A stretch of 64,000 nt of DNA from the NCBI GenBank assembly GCA_910575605.1, contig CAJTEW010000011.1:1-64000 (forward strand), written 5' to 3'. Each line of letters starts with the position of its first letter. Position 1 is the first letter of the stretch. The DNA comes from Lachnospiraceae bacterium (GTDB taxonomy: Bacteria > Bacillota > Clostridia > Lachnospirales > Lachnospiraceae). The position numbers and the translations under genes were made by a program. Below, one piece after another: positions 33,099 to 42,264 of this stretch. The notes below the pieces were generated by a model, which searched no databases, was not told the DNA's origin, and was given only the letters and a program-made list of their open reading frames with translations.

Positions 33099-33899
33099 AT
33101 GCAGGTGTATTTTTTAATTTTATATTTCTTTACTTATGGATTCTTGGGATGGTGTACAGAGGTTGCATATGCCACTACAAAGCAGAAAAGATTTGTAAAT
33201 CGGGGATTTTTAAATGGTCCTATCTGCCCGATTTATGGAGTGGGTGTAAGTGTAGTGGTGCATTTTCTTATGCCGGTTTCAGGGAATCTTTTTTTTCTCT
33301 ATTTGTCCTCTACGGTTCTTGTAACAGTGTTAGAGGGACTTACAGGGTACTTTATGGACAAGATTTTTCATCATAAATGGTGGGATTATTCTAACCAGCC
33401 GTTAAATATTGGGGGGTATGTATGTTTTGTTTTTTCACTTGTATGGGGAATTGCCTGTGTTGTTATAGTGAAGGTGATTCATCCAGTGATTCATGATATG
33501 CTTGCGCTTTTTCCGCTTACAGTGGGAGTGGTGCTGATTGTTTTTCTGTTATTTATCCTTTCTGCTGATTTATATGTGACGGCTTCTGAAATACTGAAGT
33601 TTAACCGTCAGTTAGAGATGATAGAAAGAATTGCAGAAGAGCTTCGAGAGGTTTCGGACAGGCTTGGTGAAACCATTCATGAAAATGTTATGGAGACTAT
33701 GGAGCAGCGAGAGAAAGTTGAAGAGCATCTGGAGGAGCAGCGTAAGAGGATTGCAGAGCTTAGGGAGCACTATGAGGAACTTCTGTCTCAGAGAAGAAAG
33801 GTGGTACATCGTCTTATGAGTGCATTCCCTGGGATGGAATCAAGACGTCATAAAGCTGTCCTAGAAGAACTGAAAGCTAAAATAAAAGGCCGGTTATAG
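33099..33899 (+). CDS. Putative ABC-transporter type IV membrane protein (CmpB family)
   Basis: A 266-aa protein. Residues 1-165 hold about five membrane helices with the family motif RGFLNGPICPIYGVG near 34-48 and 'DYSNQPLNIGGYVCF'. Residues 170-255 form a long charged coiled coil ('ERIAEELREVSDRLGETIHE' and further heptads). The ribosome binding site is weak (AGTGAAG). Transport function is only a family label; no ATPase is near. Confidence 0.82.
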   Translation: MQVYFLILYFFTYGFLGWCTEVAYATTKQKRFVNRGFLNGPICPIYGVGVSVVVHFLMPVSGNLFFLYLSSTVLVTVLEGLTGYFMDKIFHHKWWDYSNQPLNIGGYVCFVFSLVWGIACVVIVKVIHPVIHDMLALFPLTVGVVLIVFLLFILSADLYVTASEILKFNRQLEMIERIAEELREVSDRLGETIHENVMETMEQREKVEEHLEEQRKRIAELREHYEELLSQRRKVVHRLMSAFPGMESRRHKAVLEELKAKIKGRL

Positions 33900-33913
33900 A
33901 ATCGGTCTTTTTT
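33888..33913 (+). terminator. Terminator of the CmpB-type gene
   Basis: GGCCG (33888-33892) pairs with CGGTC (33903-33907) and a run of T follows. Confidence 0.7.
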
Positions 33914-33927
33914 GCTGATTTTTTGTG

Positions 33928-33978
33928 CAATATTTCGGCCGGAGAAATATTGACAAAATATGGAAAAATATTTAAGAT
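33928..33978 (+). promoter_or_regulatory. Promoter with adjoining palindrome before the surface protein gene
   Basis: TTGACA (33950-33955) and TAAGAT (33973-33978) are 17 nt apart. The palindrome CAATATTTC...GAAATATTG (33928-33952) touches the -35 box and may be an operator. A leader of about 165 nt follows; it contains GGGGTATCCCCCG and TTCCC/GGGAA inverted pairs, but I could not match it to a known riboswitch. Confidence 0.6.
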
Positions 33979-34148
33979 AATTACACTCGTCTAAGAAATT
34001 CTTATTTTCTGAATTCAATTTCAAGGGGTATCCCCCGTATAGGGAAAAATTCTTTCCCGGATTTTCAAAAGCGAGATATTTATGCGGAAGGAGGATGAAA
34101 AATTATTCGTAACTGTTGACGTGGTTTTAGAAAAAAGGAGAAAAGAAT

Positions 34149-36461
34149 ATGGTAAAAAGAAGTGTGTTGTGTCTGTTAGTTATGCTAGTCCTCTCGGTCA
34201 TGCTGTATCATGCCGGTATGATTACTGTAAGAGCAGTGGAGCCGGCTCCGCTTTTTGAAGGTAAAACAGCCGAGGAAGTAGTAAGTGCAGCAGCATCGGG
34301 AATTGGTGTCCCTTATTTATGGGGCGGGACGACTACCTCCGGCTGGGACTGTTCCGGGTATGTAACATGGGTTGGAAGGCAGCTTGGCACGGATATGGGA
34401 AGAAATACCGGTGATATCCTTCGTTTTGGACAAAGCAGGGGTGCGCAGGTTGCGTCTGGAACGTCTGCTGACGAATTTAACAGGGACTATGAGGCAGGAA
34501 TTATAAAGGCAGGAGATGTTGTTGTATTTTTAAATAGTGGAGGAACCGATGTACATACGGGGATTGTAGGAGGAGATTACAGTATCTACCATGCGTGGGG
34601 AGAAGGTGCCGGTGCTTACTGGTTTGTCCCTGCAAATTCAAGCTGGTGTGAAGGGACGGATACAGTACACTGCCGGTTTGACAAAATGTGGGAAGTAGAC
34701 GGAGGACATGGGAAAAGTTATGCCTCCTATATTGTGTTCCGCGGTGTTGAAGAGAAAGGATTCGCGAAGCTTATAAAAGCTTCTGCTAACCCGCGTATTA
34801 CAGACGGAAACAAGTGTTACACACTGTCCGGTGCAGTTTATGGAGTGTATTCTGATGCCGCCTGTACGGTACAGGAGGGAACCTTTACGACAGATGCAGG
34901 CGGAAATTCAAATACACTGGAGCTTAAGAAAGGGACCTATTATGTAAAAGAGCATACGGCGCCAAAAGGATATGGCTTAGATTCTACTGTCTATACGGTA
35001 GAGATAGCTGTGAAGGAGACAGCAGTTTTGCATGTCAAGGATGTACCTAAGGCTGACAAGGGAGGATTTTCCATTATGAAACTCGACCAGGAGACGGGAA
35101 AGACTGCACAGGGCCGTGCAACTTTGGCAGGAGCTGTATTTAGCATTAGATATTATGATAATGTGGAAGGAAGGACAGACGGCACAGCAAAGAAGACATG
35201 GAAGGTGCAGACTAAGGAAGCGTCAGATGAAAGTGGCATATATTACAAAACTGGATTTGCTGATGAATACAAAACAGAGGAAAGCGATGATTTTTATCTG
35301 GATGAGGAAGGAAATGTAGTGCTTCCGGTGGGGACATACTTTGTGGAAGAGATAAAGGCGCCGGAAGGATATCTTCTGGAAAATGTTTATTTTCAGTCTA
35401 TGAACGGAGAAGAAAAATATACAAAAGGTTATGTGGCTGTTGTAAAAGAGGCAGGCGATACAGCGCAGATGGAAAATGGTGCTTACTGCCAGGCATTTGA
35501 TAAGGCTGTCCGCGGCGATATTGGAGGTGTGAAGGTTGGAGGAAAGGCCCATAAAAGGCTTGCAGGTGTGCCTTTTGAGATTGCCAGTGTGACTACTGGA
35601 GAAAAACATGTGATAGTTACAGATGAAAACGGGGAGTTCAGTACATCATCTGCCTGGACGAGACATACACAGAATACAAATCAGGGAAAGTCAAGCAGCG
35701 ACGGCGTATGGTTTGGCAGCTGTGAACCAAATGATGCAAGAGGTGCGCTTCCTTTTGACAGATATACAATTACAGAGCTTCCCTGTGCAGCGAATGAAGA
35801 ATATAAGCTGATTCCTCCCTTTGAAGTATCGGTATACAAAGAGAGGCAGACTGTTGACCTTGGCACACTGGTAGATGAGGCACCAGAGGAACCAGAGGAA
35901 CCAAAAGAGCCGGAGGAGCCCCAAGAGGAAAACATACGGATTCACACAACGGCTTCCAGTAAAAAGGATGGCTCCAAAATAATTACATCTGGAGAGGAGG
36001 TTACGATTGTAGATGTGGTTACGCTGGAAGGGCTAAAGCCTGGTAAAAAGTATAGGCTTTATGGATGGGAAATGATACGGGAAAAAAATAAGGAGCTTAT
36101 CGTAGATGGAAGACGTGTAGAAAACGCAGTTGAATTTACCGCAGAAAAAGAAAATGAAAAGACAGAAATTGAATTTTCTTTTGACACTAAGGGCTTGAAC
36201 GGTTCTGATGTTGTTATATTTGAGGAGCTGTATGATATGACAGATCCGGAAAAACCAGAACTGGCGGCAGAGCATAAGGATATTAATAACAAAGAACAGA
36301 CAGTAACCATAGAATCTCCAAAGAAAAGCAGCCCGCCGGTAAAAAAAGCACCGAAAACAGGTGATACCTACGGCCGCACCTTGTTGATTTTTATCCTGTT
36401 ACTTGTTCTTTCTTGCACAGCTATCTTCAGGTGTGTTACAATACTACGAAAGACTAAATAG
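34149..36461 (+). CDS. Secreted NlpC/P60 protein with SpaA/Cna-B domains and sortase anchor
   Basis: A 770-aa surface protein. It has a signal peptide (1-30) and an NlpC/P60 peptidoglycan hydrolase domain (about 38-195) with catalytic Cys68 in WDCSG, His136 in VHTGIV and His148 in YHAW. Three SpaA/Cna-B pilin-like modules follow (about 205-300, 310-450, 475-610), then a VaFE-type repeat (about 625-730). The end is a sorting signal: APKTGD at 734-739 (alanine in place of the usual leucine), a hydrophobic helix and RKTK. The joining of a wall hydrolase to adhesin modules is unusual. An AAAAAAGGAG site precedes the ATG, and leuC starts 22 nt downstream. Confidence 0.88.
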   Translation: MVKRSVLCLLVMLVLSVMLYHAGMITVRAVEPAPLFEGKTAEEVVSAAASGIGVPYLWGGTTTSGWDCSGYVTWVGRQLGTDMGRNTGDILRFGQSRGAQVASGTSADEFNRDYEAGIIKAGDVVVFLNSGGTDVHTGIVGGDYSIYHAWGEGAGAYWFVPANSSWCEGTDTVHCRFDKMWEVDGGHGKSYASYIVFRGVEEKGFAKLIKASANPRITDGNKCYTLSGAVYGVYSDAACTVQEGTFTTDAGGNSNTLELKKGTYYVKEHTAPKGYGLDSTVYTVEIAVKETAVLHVKDVPKADKGGFSIMKLDQETGKTAQGRATLAGAVFSIRYYDNVEGRTDGTAKKTWKVQTKEASDESGIYYKTGFADEYKTEESDDFYLDEEGNVVLPVGTYFVEEIKAPEGYLLENVYFQSMNGEEKYTKGYVAVVKEAGDTAQMENGAYCQAFDKAVRGDIGGVKVGGKAHKRLAGVPFEIASVTTGEKHVIVTDENGEFSTSSAWTRHTQNTNQGKSSSDGVWFGSCEPNDARGALPFDRYTITELPCAANEEYKLIPPFEVSVYKERQTVDLGTLVDEAPEEPEEPKEPEEPQEENIRIHTTASSKKDGSKIITSGEEVTIVDVVTLEGLKPGKKYRLYGWEMIREKNKELIVDGRRVENAVEFTAEKENEKTEIEFSFDTKGLNGSDVVIFEELYDMTDPEKPELAAEHKDINNKEQTVTIESPKKSSPPVKKAPKTGDTYGRTLLIFILLLVLSCTAIFRCVTILRKTK

Positions 36462-36482
36462 TAAAACAGGAGGTTGTCACAG

Positions 36483-37757
36483 ATGGGAATGACAATGACG
36501 CAGAAGATATTGGCCGCACATGCAGGATTAGATTCTGTAACAGCGGGCCAATTAATAGAGGCGAAATTAGATGTGGTTATGGCAAATGATATTACAGGGC
36601 CGATGGCGCTGCCTATTTTCCGTGAGATGGCAGAGAAGGTATATGATAAAGACAAGGTAGTTCTTGTGCCGGATCACTTTACACCGAATAAGGATATAAA
36701 GTCAGCAGAGAATTCAAAGGCTATCCGTGAGTTTGCAAGAGAGCAGGGCCTTACCTGGTACTTTGAGCAGGGTAAATCCGGAGTAGAGCATGCAATCCTT
36801 CCTGAGGCAGGAGTAGTGGCTGCCGGTGAATGTATTATTGGTGCGGATTCACATACTTGTACATACGGTGCTTTAGGTGCGTTTTCTACTGGTGTGGGGA
36901 CAACTGATATTGCTACAGGGATGGCTACAGGTGAGCTCTGGTTTAAGGTTCCAAGCGCAATGAAGTTTGTTCTTACAGGAAAGCCCGGACCATATGTCAG
37001 CGGAAAGGATATCATCATCCATATTATCGGGGAAATTGGTGTTGATGGTGCACTTTATAAGTCCATGGAGTTTACCGGGGAAGGAATAAAGGAGCTTTCT
37101 ATGGATGACAGGTTCACTATGGCGAATATGGCTATTGAGGCAGGAGCAAAGAATGGCATCTTCCCGGTGGATGAAAAGGCAGAAGAATATTTAAGGGAGC
37201 ATACAAAGAAGTCTTATAAGGTTTATGAGGCTGATGAAGATGCACTCTATGATGAAGTGGTCGAGATTGATTTGTCAAAGGTACGTCCCACGGTTGCTTT
37301 TCCACATCTCCCAGGCAATGCAAAGACTATTGACGAGATTGAAGCTATGGAGCCTGTTAAGATTAACCAGGTTGTCATCGGTTCATGTACAAATGGGCGT
37401 ATGGAGGATATGCGGAAGGCCGCTGCAATTCTAAATGGACATACAGTACACCCAGATGTCCGCGTCATGGTCATTCCTGCGACACAGAAGATTTTTAAAC
37501 AGTGCATGAAGGAGGGGCTTCTCGATATTTTTGTAGATGCAGGCTGTGCAGTGAATACACCGAGCTGCGGTCCATGTATGGGTGGCCATATGGGCGTAAT
37601 GGCAGCGGGAGAGAGATGTGTATCTACGACAAACCGTAATTTTGTAGGAAGAATGGGACATGTGGATTCCCTCATTTATTTAGCTTCCCCTGAAGTGGCA
37701 GCGGCAAGTGCAATTGCAGGCTGTATTGCAAATCCTGAGAAAGTAGGTGACAGATAA
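36483..37757 (+). CDS. leuC: 3-isopropylmalate dehydratase large subunit
   Basis: A 424-aa [4Fe-4S] hydrolyase of the aconitase superfamily for leucine synthesis. The cluster cysteines are visible as Cys302 in SCTNGRMED and Cys362/Cys365 in PSCGPCMGG. The short length and sequence match the HacA-like/archaeal-type LeuC, so homoaconitase or 2,3-dimethylmalate dehydratase activity cannot be ruled out. CAGGAGG lies 8 nt before the ATG at 36483. It shares TAATG with leuD. Confidence 0.88.
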   Translation: MGMTMTQKILAAHAGLDSVTAGQLIEAKLDVVMANDITGPMALPIFREMAEKVYDKDKVVLVPDHFTPNKDIKSAENSKAIREFAREQGLTWYFEQGKSGVEHAILPEAGVVAAGECIIGADSHTCTYGALGAFSTGVGTTDIATGMATGELWFKVPSAMKFVLTGKPGPYVSGKDIIIHIIGEIGVDGALYKSMEFTGEGIKELSMDDRFTMANMAIEAGAKNGIFPVDEKAEEYLREHTKKSYKVYEADEDALYDEVVEIDLSKVRPTVAFPHLPGNAKTIDEIEAMEPVKINQVVIGSCTNGRMEDMRKAAAILNGHTVHPDVRVMVIPATQKIFKQCMKEGLLDIFVDAGCAVNTPSCGPCMGGHMGVMAAGERCVSTTNRNFVGRMGHVDSLIYLASPEVAAASAIAGCIANPEKVGDR

Positions 37758-38251
37758 TGAAGGCTTTAGGACATGTTTTTAAGTATGGAGATAATGTTGA
37801 CACTGATGTAATTATTCCGGCAAGGTACCTCAATTCCTTTGACGCCAAGGAGCTTGCCAGTCATGCTATGGTGGATATTGACCCGGAGTTTGTGAATAAA
37901 GTAAAGCCAGGCGACTTAATTGTAGCGAATAAGAACTTTGGATGCGGCTCTTCAAGAGAGCATGCACCTCTCTGTCTTAAGACGGCAGGGGTAAGCTGTG
38001 TCATTGCAAAGACCTTTGCTAGAATTTTCTATAGAAATGCAATTAATATCGGCCTTCCGATTATTGAATGTAAAGAGGCAGCGGAAGGTATTGAGGCAGG
38101 CGACGAGGTAGAGGTTGATTTTGACAGCGGTAAGATCTACAACAGGACAAAGGGAACAGAGTTTATGGGACAGCCGTTCCCGGAATTTATGCAGAAGCTG
38201 ATTGCCGCAGGCGGTCTTGTAAGGTATACAAATACTAAGAAAGAAGCATAA
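37757..38251 (+). CDS. leuD: 3-isopropylmalate dehydratase small subunit
   Basis: A 164-aa swivelling-domain partner of LeuC. '[19 protein letters not shown]' near the start and [10 protein letters not shown] near residue 67 are the family signature. The ATG overlaps the leuC stop by one base, so the two subunits are translated together. Confidence 0.92.
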   Translation: MKALGHVFKYGDNVDTDVIIPARYLNSFDAKELASHAMVDIDPEFVNKVKPGDLIVANKNFGCGSSREHAPLCLKTAGVSCVIAKTFARIFYRNAINIGLPIIECKEAAEGIEAGDEVEVDFDSGKIYNRTKGTEFMGQPFPEFMQKLIAAGGLVRYTNTKKEA

Positions 38252-38267
38252 GGAAGGATGACGTAAG

Positions 38268-39761
38268 ATGGATCTACATTACACAAGTACCAGAAATTCA
38301 GATGTAAAGGTAACTGCCTCCCAGGCAATTTTAAAGGGACTGGCTCCAGACGGTGGATTGTTTGTGCCCGTCAAACTGCCTTCTCTGGATGTATCTTTGG
38401 ATAAGCTTAAGGACATGGCATACCAGGAGACAGCCTATGCGGTTATGAAGCAGTTCCTTACTGATTTTACAGAGGAGGAGCTTAAAGAATGTATCAGTAA
38501 AGCGTATGACAGCAAATTTGATACAGAGGAAATTGCGCCTCTTGTGAAGGTAGGTAACATCTATTACCTGGAATTATTTCATGGGGCGACTATTGCATTT
38601 AAGGATATGGCGCTTTCTATCCTGCCTCATCTTTTAACGACATCTGCAAGGAAAAACAAGGTGGAGAATGAGATTGTGATACTGACGGCTACCTCAGGAG
38701 ATACCGGTAAGGCGGCAATGGCAGGCTTTGCAGATGTTGAAGGGACAAAAATTATTGTTTTTTATCCGAAAAATGGAGTCAGCAGGGTACAGGAGCTTCA
38801 AATGGTTACCCAGAAGGGAAGTAATGTAGATGTAGTGGCGATTCATGGGAATTTTGATGAGGCCCAGAACGGAGTTAAGGCGATGTTTGAGGATAGTAAG
38901 CTTGCAGAAGAGCTTGCGGATAAAGGATACCAGTTTTCTTCTGCAAATTCTATCAATATCGGACGTCTTGTTCCGCAGATTGTCTACTATGTGTATGCTT
39001 ATGCAAAGCTTTTAAAGTATGAAGAAATAAAGGAGGGTGAACAGATAAATGTAGTAGTGCCCACCGGAAATTTTGGAAATATTCTGGCAGCCTATTATGC
39101 AAAACAGATGGGAGTGCCGATTGATATGCTTGTATGTGCTTCTAATGAAAATAAGGTGTTATTTGACTTCTTTAAGAGCGGTACCTATGACAGAAACCGG
39201 GAATTTGTCCTCACTAACTCTCCTTCTATGGACATTCTTATTTCCAGTAATTTAGAGCGTCTGATTTATCTGGCTGCCGGGGAGGATGCGGAAAAGACAA
39301 GGGAGCTTATGGAAGAGCTTAAAAAGGATGGACATTATACGGTTACATCCGGGATGGAGGAAAAGCTTTCTGATTTTGCGGCGGGCTATACAGATGAAGA
39401 TAAGACAAAAGAAAGCATCAGGAGGGTGTATAAAAGGACAGGGTATGTGATGGATACGCATACAGCGGTGGCTTGTCATGTATGTGAAGAATATATGAAA
39501 GAGAGCAATGATGCGAAGAAATGTGTGATTGCATCTACAGCCAGTCCTTATAAATTTGTGCATAGTGTTATGGATGCTTTAGAAGGAATCAAGGAAGAGA
39601 CAGATGAATTAGAGCTTCTTCCGAGGCTTGAGGAGGCTTCAGGCATAGAGATGCCCCAGGCAGTGAAGGATATACTGGATGCAGAAATTCTTCATCATAC
39701 AGAATGTGATGCAGATAAGATGAAAGAAACAGTGAAACAGATACTAGGGCTTCAGGCATAA
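38268..39761 (+). CDS. thrC: Threonine synthase
   Basis: A 497-aa PLP enzyme that converts O-phosphohomoserine to threonine. 'HYTSTRNSDVKVTASQAIL' at the N-terminus is typical of the long bacterial form. The PLP lysine is Lys112 in ATIAFKDMAL, and TATSGDTGKAA is the phosphate loop. It follows leuCD in the same direction with AAGGAAGGATG before the ATG, giving an amino-acid synthesis group. Confidence 0.93.
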   Translation: MDLHYTSTRNSDVKVTASQAILKGLAPDGGLFVPVKLPSLDVSLDKLKDMAYQETAYAVMKQFLTDFTEEELKECISKAYDSKFDTEEIAPLVKVGNIYYLELFHGATIAFKDMALSILPHLLTTSARKNKVENEIVILTATSGDTGKAAMAGFADVEGTKIIVFYPKNGVSRVQELQMVTQKGSNVDVVAIHGNFDEAQNGVKAMFEDSKLAEELADKGYQFSSANSINIGRLVPQIVYYVYAYAKLLKYEEIKEGEQINVVVPTGNFGNILAAYYAKQMGVPIDMLVCASNENKVLFDFFKSGTYDRNREFVLTNSPSMDILISSNLERLIYLAAGEDAEKTRELMEELKKDGHYTVTSGMEEKLSDFAAGYTDEDKTKESIRRVYKRTGYVMDTHTAVACHVCEEYMKESNDAKKCVIASTASPYKFVHSVMDALEGIKEETDELELLPRLEEASGIEMPQAVKDILDAEILHHTECDADKMKETVKQILGLQA

Positions 39762-39773
39762 GAGGTGTGAGAG

Positions 39774-40124
39774 ATGGAAATGCTTTTTGGAATTTTTGCA
39801 GTAGGATGCGGGCTTTACTGCCTGTATGGATTCTATATGGCTCGCTTTAAAAAGCAGGTAGCAGGAAAAATTCTTCTACCAAAGGATATAGATATGAAAA
39901 AATGCAAAGACCTGGAAGGATATTGTCGGGAGACAAGCTTTCCACTTCTGCTTTTAGGTGTTGTCACAACGCTTTACGGTGCGTCAGATATCTATAATAC
40001 AGAGGTGGGCGGTGCAGATATATTGTTTTTTACAATGATGGCAGTATTATTTGTTACTCTTATTGTGTTTGTGATCATGGTTCGGAAAAGTAATAAAAAA
40101 TATTTTGGCGACTTTGTTAAATAG
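39774..40124 (+). CDS. Hypothetical membrane protein
   Basis: A 116-aa protein with three hydrophobic segments (about 3-20, 55-72 and 83-105) and a basic tail. AGAGGTGTGAG precedes the ATG, 12 nt after thrC. It resembles small DUF3784-type membrane proteins of Clostridia, but the match is weak. Confidence 0.7.
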   Translation: MEMLFGIFAVGCGLYCLYGFYMARFKKQVAGKILLPKDIDMKKCKDLEGYCRETSFPLLLLGVVTTLYGASDIYNTEVGGADILFFTMMAVLFVTLIVFVIMVRKSNKKYFGDFVK

Positions 40125-40153
40125 TTGACTTTTGGCTGGGAAGATGAGATAAT
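40125..40153 (+). promoter_or_regulatory. Promoter of PEP carboxykinase
   Basis: TTGACT (40125-40130) and GATAAT (40148-40153) are 17 nt apart. Confidence 0.75.
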
Positions 40154-40188
40154 AATACAGAATTTGGATTATTAAGGAGGAAATGTAT

Positions 40189-41886
40189 ATGTCAACAAAA
40201 GCATATTACCCAATTGAGGAAATCGGTGCTGGAAAACCAGGGTTTTCCAAGACACGTGCGATTATTGAAGCAGCATTTTATGGAAATAATGTTGTTAAAG
40301 TCGAGACATTAAAAGAGGCATATGAGCTTGCAAAGAATTCACCTGGAACAGTTGTAACAGATATGCCGGTATATAGAGGAGAGGAATTCGGTCTTGACGC
40401 AGACGCGAAGGTTCTTTTATTTAATGATGGAGCAATTACAGGACGTTATGCTACTGCGCGCCGTATCGCAGGCGAGCCGGGAGTGGACTGTGAGGCGCTT
40501 GACAAGGTAGCTATGGATGCAGTTTATTCTTCACGCTGGAAAACCATGTACCATGCAACTGTATATGCAGGGCTTGACTCAGAGTTTATGGTAAAATGCC
40601 ATCTTCTGATTCCGGAAGGAGAAGAGAACATCATGTACAACTGGATGTTAAACTTCCAGTATATGTCTGACGAATATGTAAAAATGTATAAGAACTCCCA
40701 GCCGGTAGGGGGAGGAAAAGAAGCAGATATTTATATCTTCTCCGATCCGCAGTGGGTACCTGTAGAGGCACCGGGAGTAAGTTTTGACTGCTTAAGTGAC
40801 CCTGCAAAGAAGACACTGTGCTACTTTAACACAGAGACGAACTGTGCATGTATCCTTGGTATGAGATATTTCGGAGAGCACAAGAAGGGTACACTTACGA
40901 TGGTATGGGCTATTGCAAACCGTAACGGCTATGCATCCTGCCACGGTGGTCAGAAAGAATACTTATTACCGGATGGCTCCAAATATGTTGCATCTGTATA
41001 TGGACTTTCAGGCTCAGGAAAGTCTACACTTACTCATGCAAAGCATGGTGGAAAGTATGACATTAAGGTGCTTCATGATGATGCATTTATTATCAATACA
41101 GATACCTGTGCATCAATCGCTATTGAGCCTACTTATTTTGATAAGACAGCAGATTACCCGACAGGCTGTGCAGATAATAAGTATCTTTTGACAGCACAGA
41201 ACTGTTCTGCAACTTTAGATGAAGACGGAAAGATTCAGTTAGTTACAGAGGATGTAAGAAATGGTAACGGACGTGCGATTAAGTCAAAGCTGTGGTCACC
41301 GAATCGTGTGGATAAGATTGATGCACCTGTAAATGCAATCTTCTGGATCATGAAGGATCCTACAATTCCACCGGTAGTTAAGCTTAAAGGAGCAGCACTT
41401 GCATCTGTAATGGGAGCAACACTTGCTACAAAACGTTCTTCTGCAGAGAGACTTGCACCTGGCGTTGATCCGAATAAGCTGGTAGTAGTACCTTATGCAA
41501 ATCCATTCAGAACCTATCCGCTTGCAAATGACTATGAGAAGTTCAAAAAGCTGGTAGAAGAAAAGAATGTTGACTGCTATATTGTTAATACAGGAGACTT
41601 TATGGGTAAGAAAGTTAAACCAGCAGATACACTTGGCATCCTTGAAGCAATTGTGGAGAAGAAGGCTGATTTCCATCAGTGGGGACCGTTTTCTGATATT
41701 GAGATTCTGGATTGGGAAGGATTTATTCCGAATCTTGACGATGCAGATTACAAGGAGCAGTTAAAGGCTCGTATGCAGGATCGTGTTAATGAGGTTGAGA
41801 ACTTCAAAGAGGCAAAGGGCGGTTATGATAAGCTTCCAGATGAGGCTGTAGATGCACTTAAGAAGCTTGTTTCCGAATTAAGCTAA
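40189..41886 (+). CDS. pckA: Phosphoenolpyruvate carboxykinase (ATP)
   Basis: A 565-aa enzyme linking oxaloacetate and PEP. The kinase-1a P-loop is GLSGSGKST at residues 272-280, with 'HDDAFIINTDTCASIAIEPT' (kinase-2 and metal site) and 'VNAIFWIMKD' after it. Length is slightly above the usual 530 aa. In anaerobes it often runs toward oxaloacetate with ATP formation. The ATG at 40189 lies 8 nt after AAGGAGG; the ATG at 40183 is too close. Confidence 0.9.
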   Translation: MSTKAYYPIEEIGAGKPGFSKTRAIIEAAFYGNNVVKVETLKEAYELAKNSPGTVVTDMPVYRGEEFGLDADAKVLLFNDGAITGRYATARRIAGEPGVDCEALDKVAMDAVYSSRWKTMYHATVYAGLDSEFMVKCHLLIPEGEENIMYNWMLNFQYMSDEYVKMYKNSQPVGGGKEADIYIFSDPQWVPVEAPGVSFDCLSDPAKKTLCYFNTETNCACILGMRYFGEHKKGTLTMVWAIANRNGYASCHGGQKEYLLPDGSKYVASVYGLSGSGKSTLTHAKHGGKYDIKVLHDDAFIINTDTCASIAIEPTYFDKTADYPTGCADNKYLLTAQNCSATLDEDGKIQLVTEDVRNGNGRAIKSKLWSPNRVDKIDAPVNAIFWIMKDPTIPPVVKLKGAALASVMGATLATKRSSAERLAPGVDPNKLVVVPYANPFRTYPLANDYEKFKKLVEEKNVDCYIVNTGDFMGKKVKPADTLGILEAIVEKKADFHQWGPFSDIEILDWEGFIPNLDDADYKEQLKARMQDRVNEVENFKEAKGGYDKLPDEAVDALKKLVSELS

Positions 41887-41912
41887 AAAATTACAACCTG
41901 TGAAGATATATG

Positions 41913-41941
41913 TTGTAAAATTAAGAAAAATGGGTTATAAT
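41913..41941 (+). promoter_or_regulatory. Promoter of the probable 6S RNA
   Basis: TTGTAA (41913-41918) and a perfect TATAAT (41936-41941) are 17 nt apart. Confidence 0.75.
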
Positions 41942-41947
41942 ATCCTC

Positions 41948-42130
41948 AGGTAAAAACCTGGGATGTTCGATACTCCTGTAATTTTGAACCTACAAAACTT
42001 TAAACGGGACTCTTATATCTCCGTAATATGTCAGGCCTTCCATTTTCAGGCAGAGGAAGACAAAAAAGCGGATGCGGACACCCACCTAGCTATGGCTAGG
42101 AGTCAAAATACAGGAACCGGCATTTTGGGT
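41948..42130 (+). ncRNA. ssrS: Probable 6S RNA
   Basis: A strong promoter starts a non-coding stretch that ends at a terminator. The ends fold back: 41974-41992 (TCCTGTAATTTTGAACCTA) pairs with 42097-42115 (TAGGAGTCAAAATACAGGA) with few mismatches, and a second closing stem lies outside it. This leaves a large central region of about 100 nt with internal hairpins, such as CCTAGC-TAT-GGCTAGG. A long rod of about 180 nt with a central open region is the 6S RNA plan, which mimics an open promoter and holds RNA polymerase. No reading frame is seen. The call rests on shape and size; a covariance search was not possible. Confidence 0.7.
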
Positions 42131-42144
42131 ATAATACTAAAGAT

Positions 42145-42174
42145 AAAAGACAGTCGTATACCGGCTGTCTTTTT
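42145..42174 (+). terminator. Terminator after the probable 6S RNA
   Basis: A stem of 9 or more bp (42145-42153 and on, with 42163-42173) closes on TATAC and is followed by TTTTT. Confidence 0.88.
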
Positions 42175-42264
42175 CATATAATTATTTGGGGATATCATCT
42201 GAACCTTGGTAAAGGGCAGGAGCAGTGGCTATTCCTTTTTAATATAATGTCAGGAGTACATATT

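Noticed and set aside
33979-34148. Possible riboswitch (c-di-GMP type) in the leader of the surface protein gene
   Set aside because: GC-rich inverted pairs are present but I could not match the conserved core of a known riboswitch class.
41963-42181. 72-codon plus-strand frame over the probable 6S RNA
   Set aside because: It covers the structured RNA and its terminator, and lacks a ribosome site.
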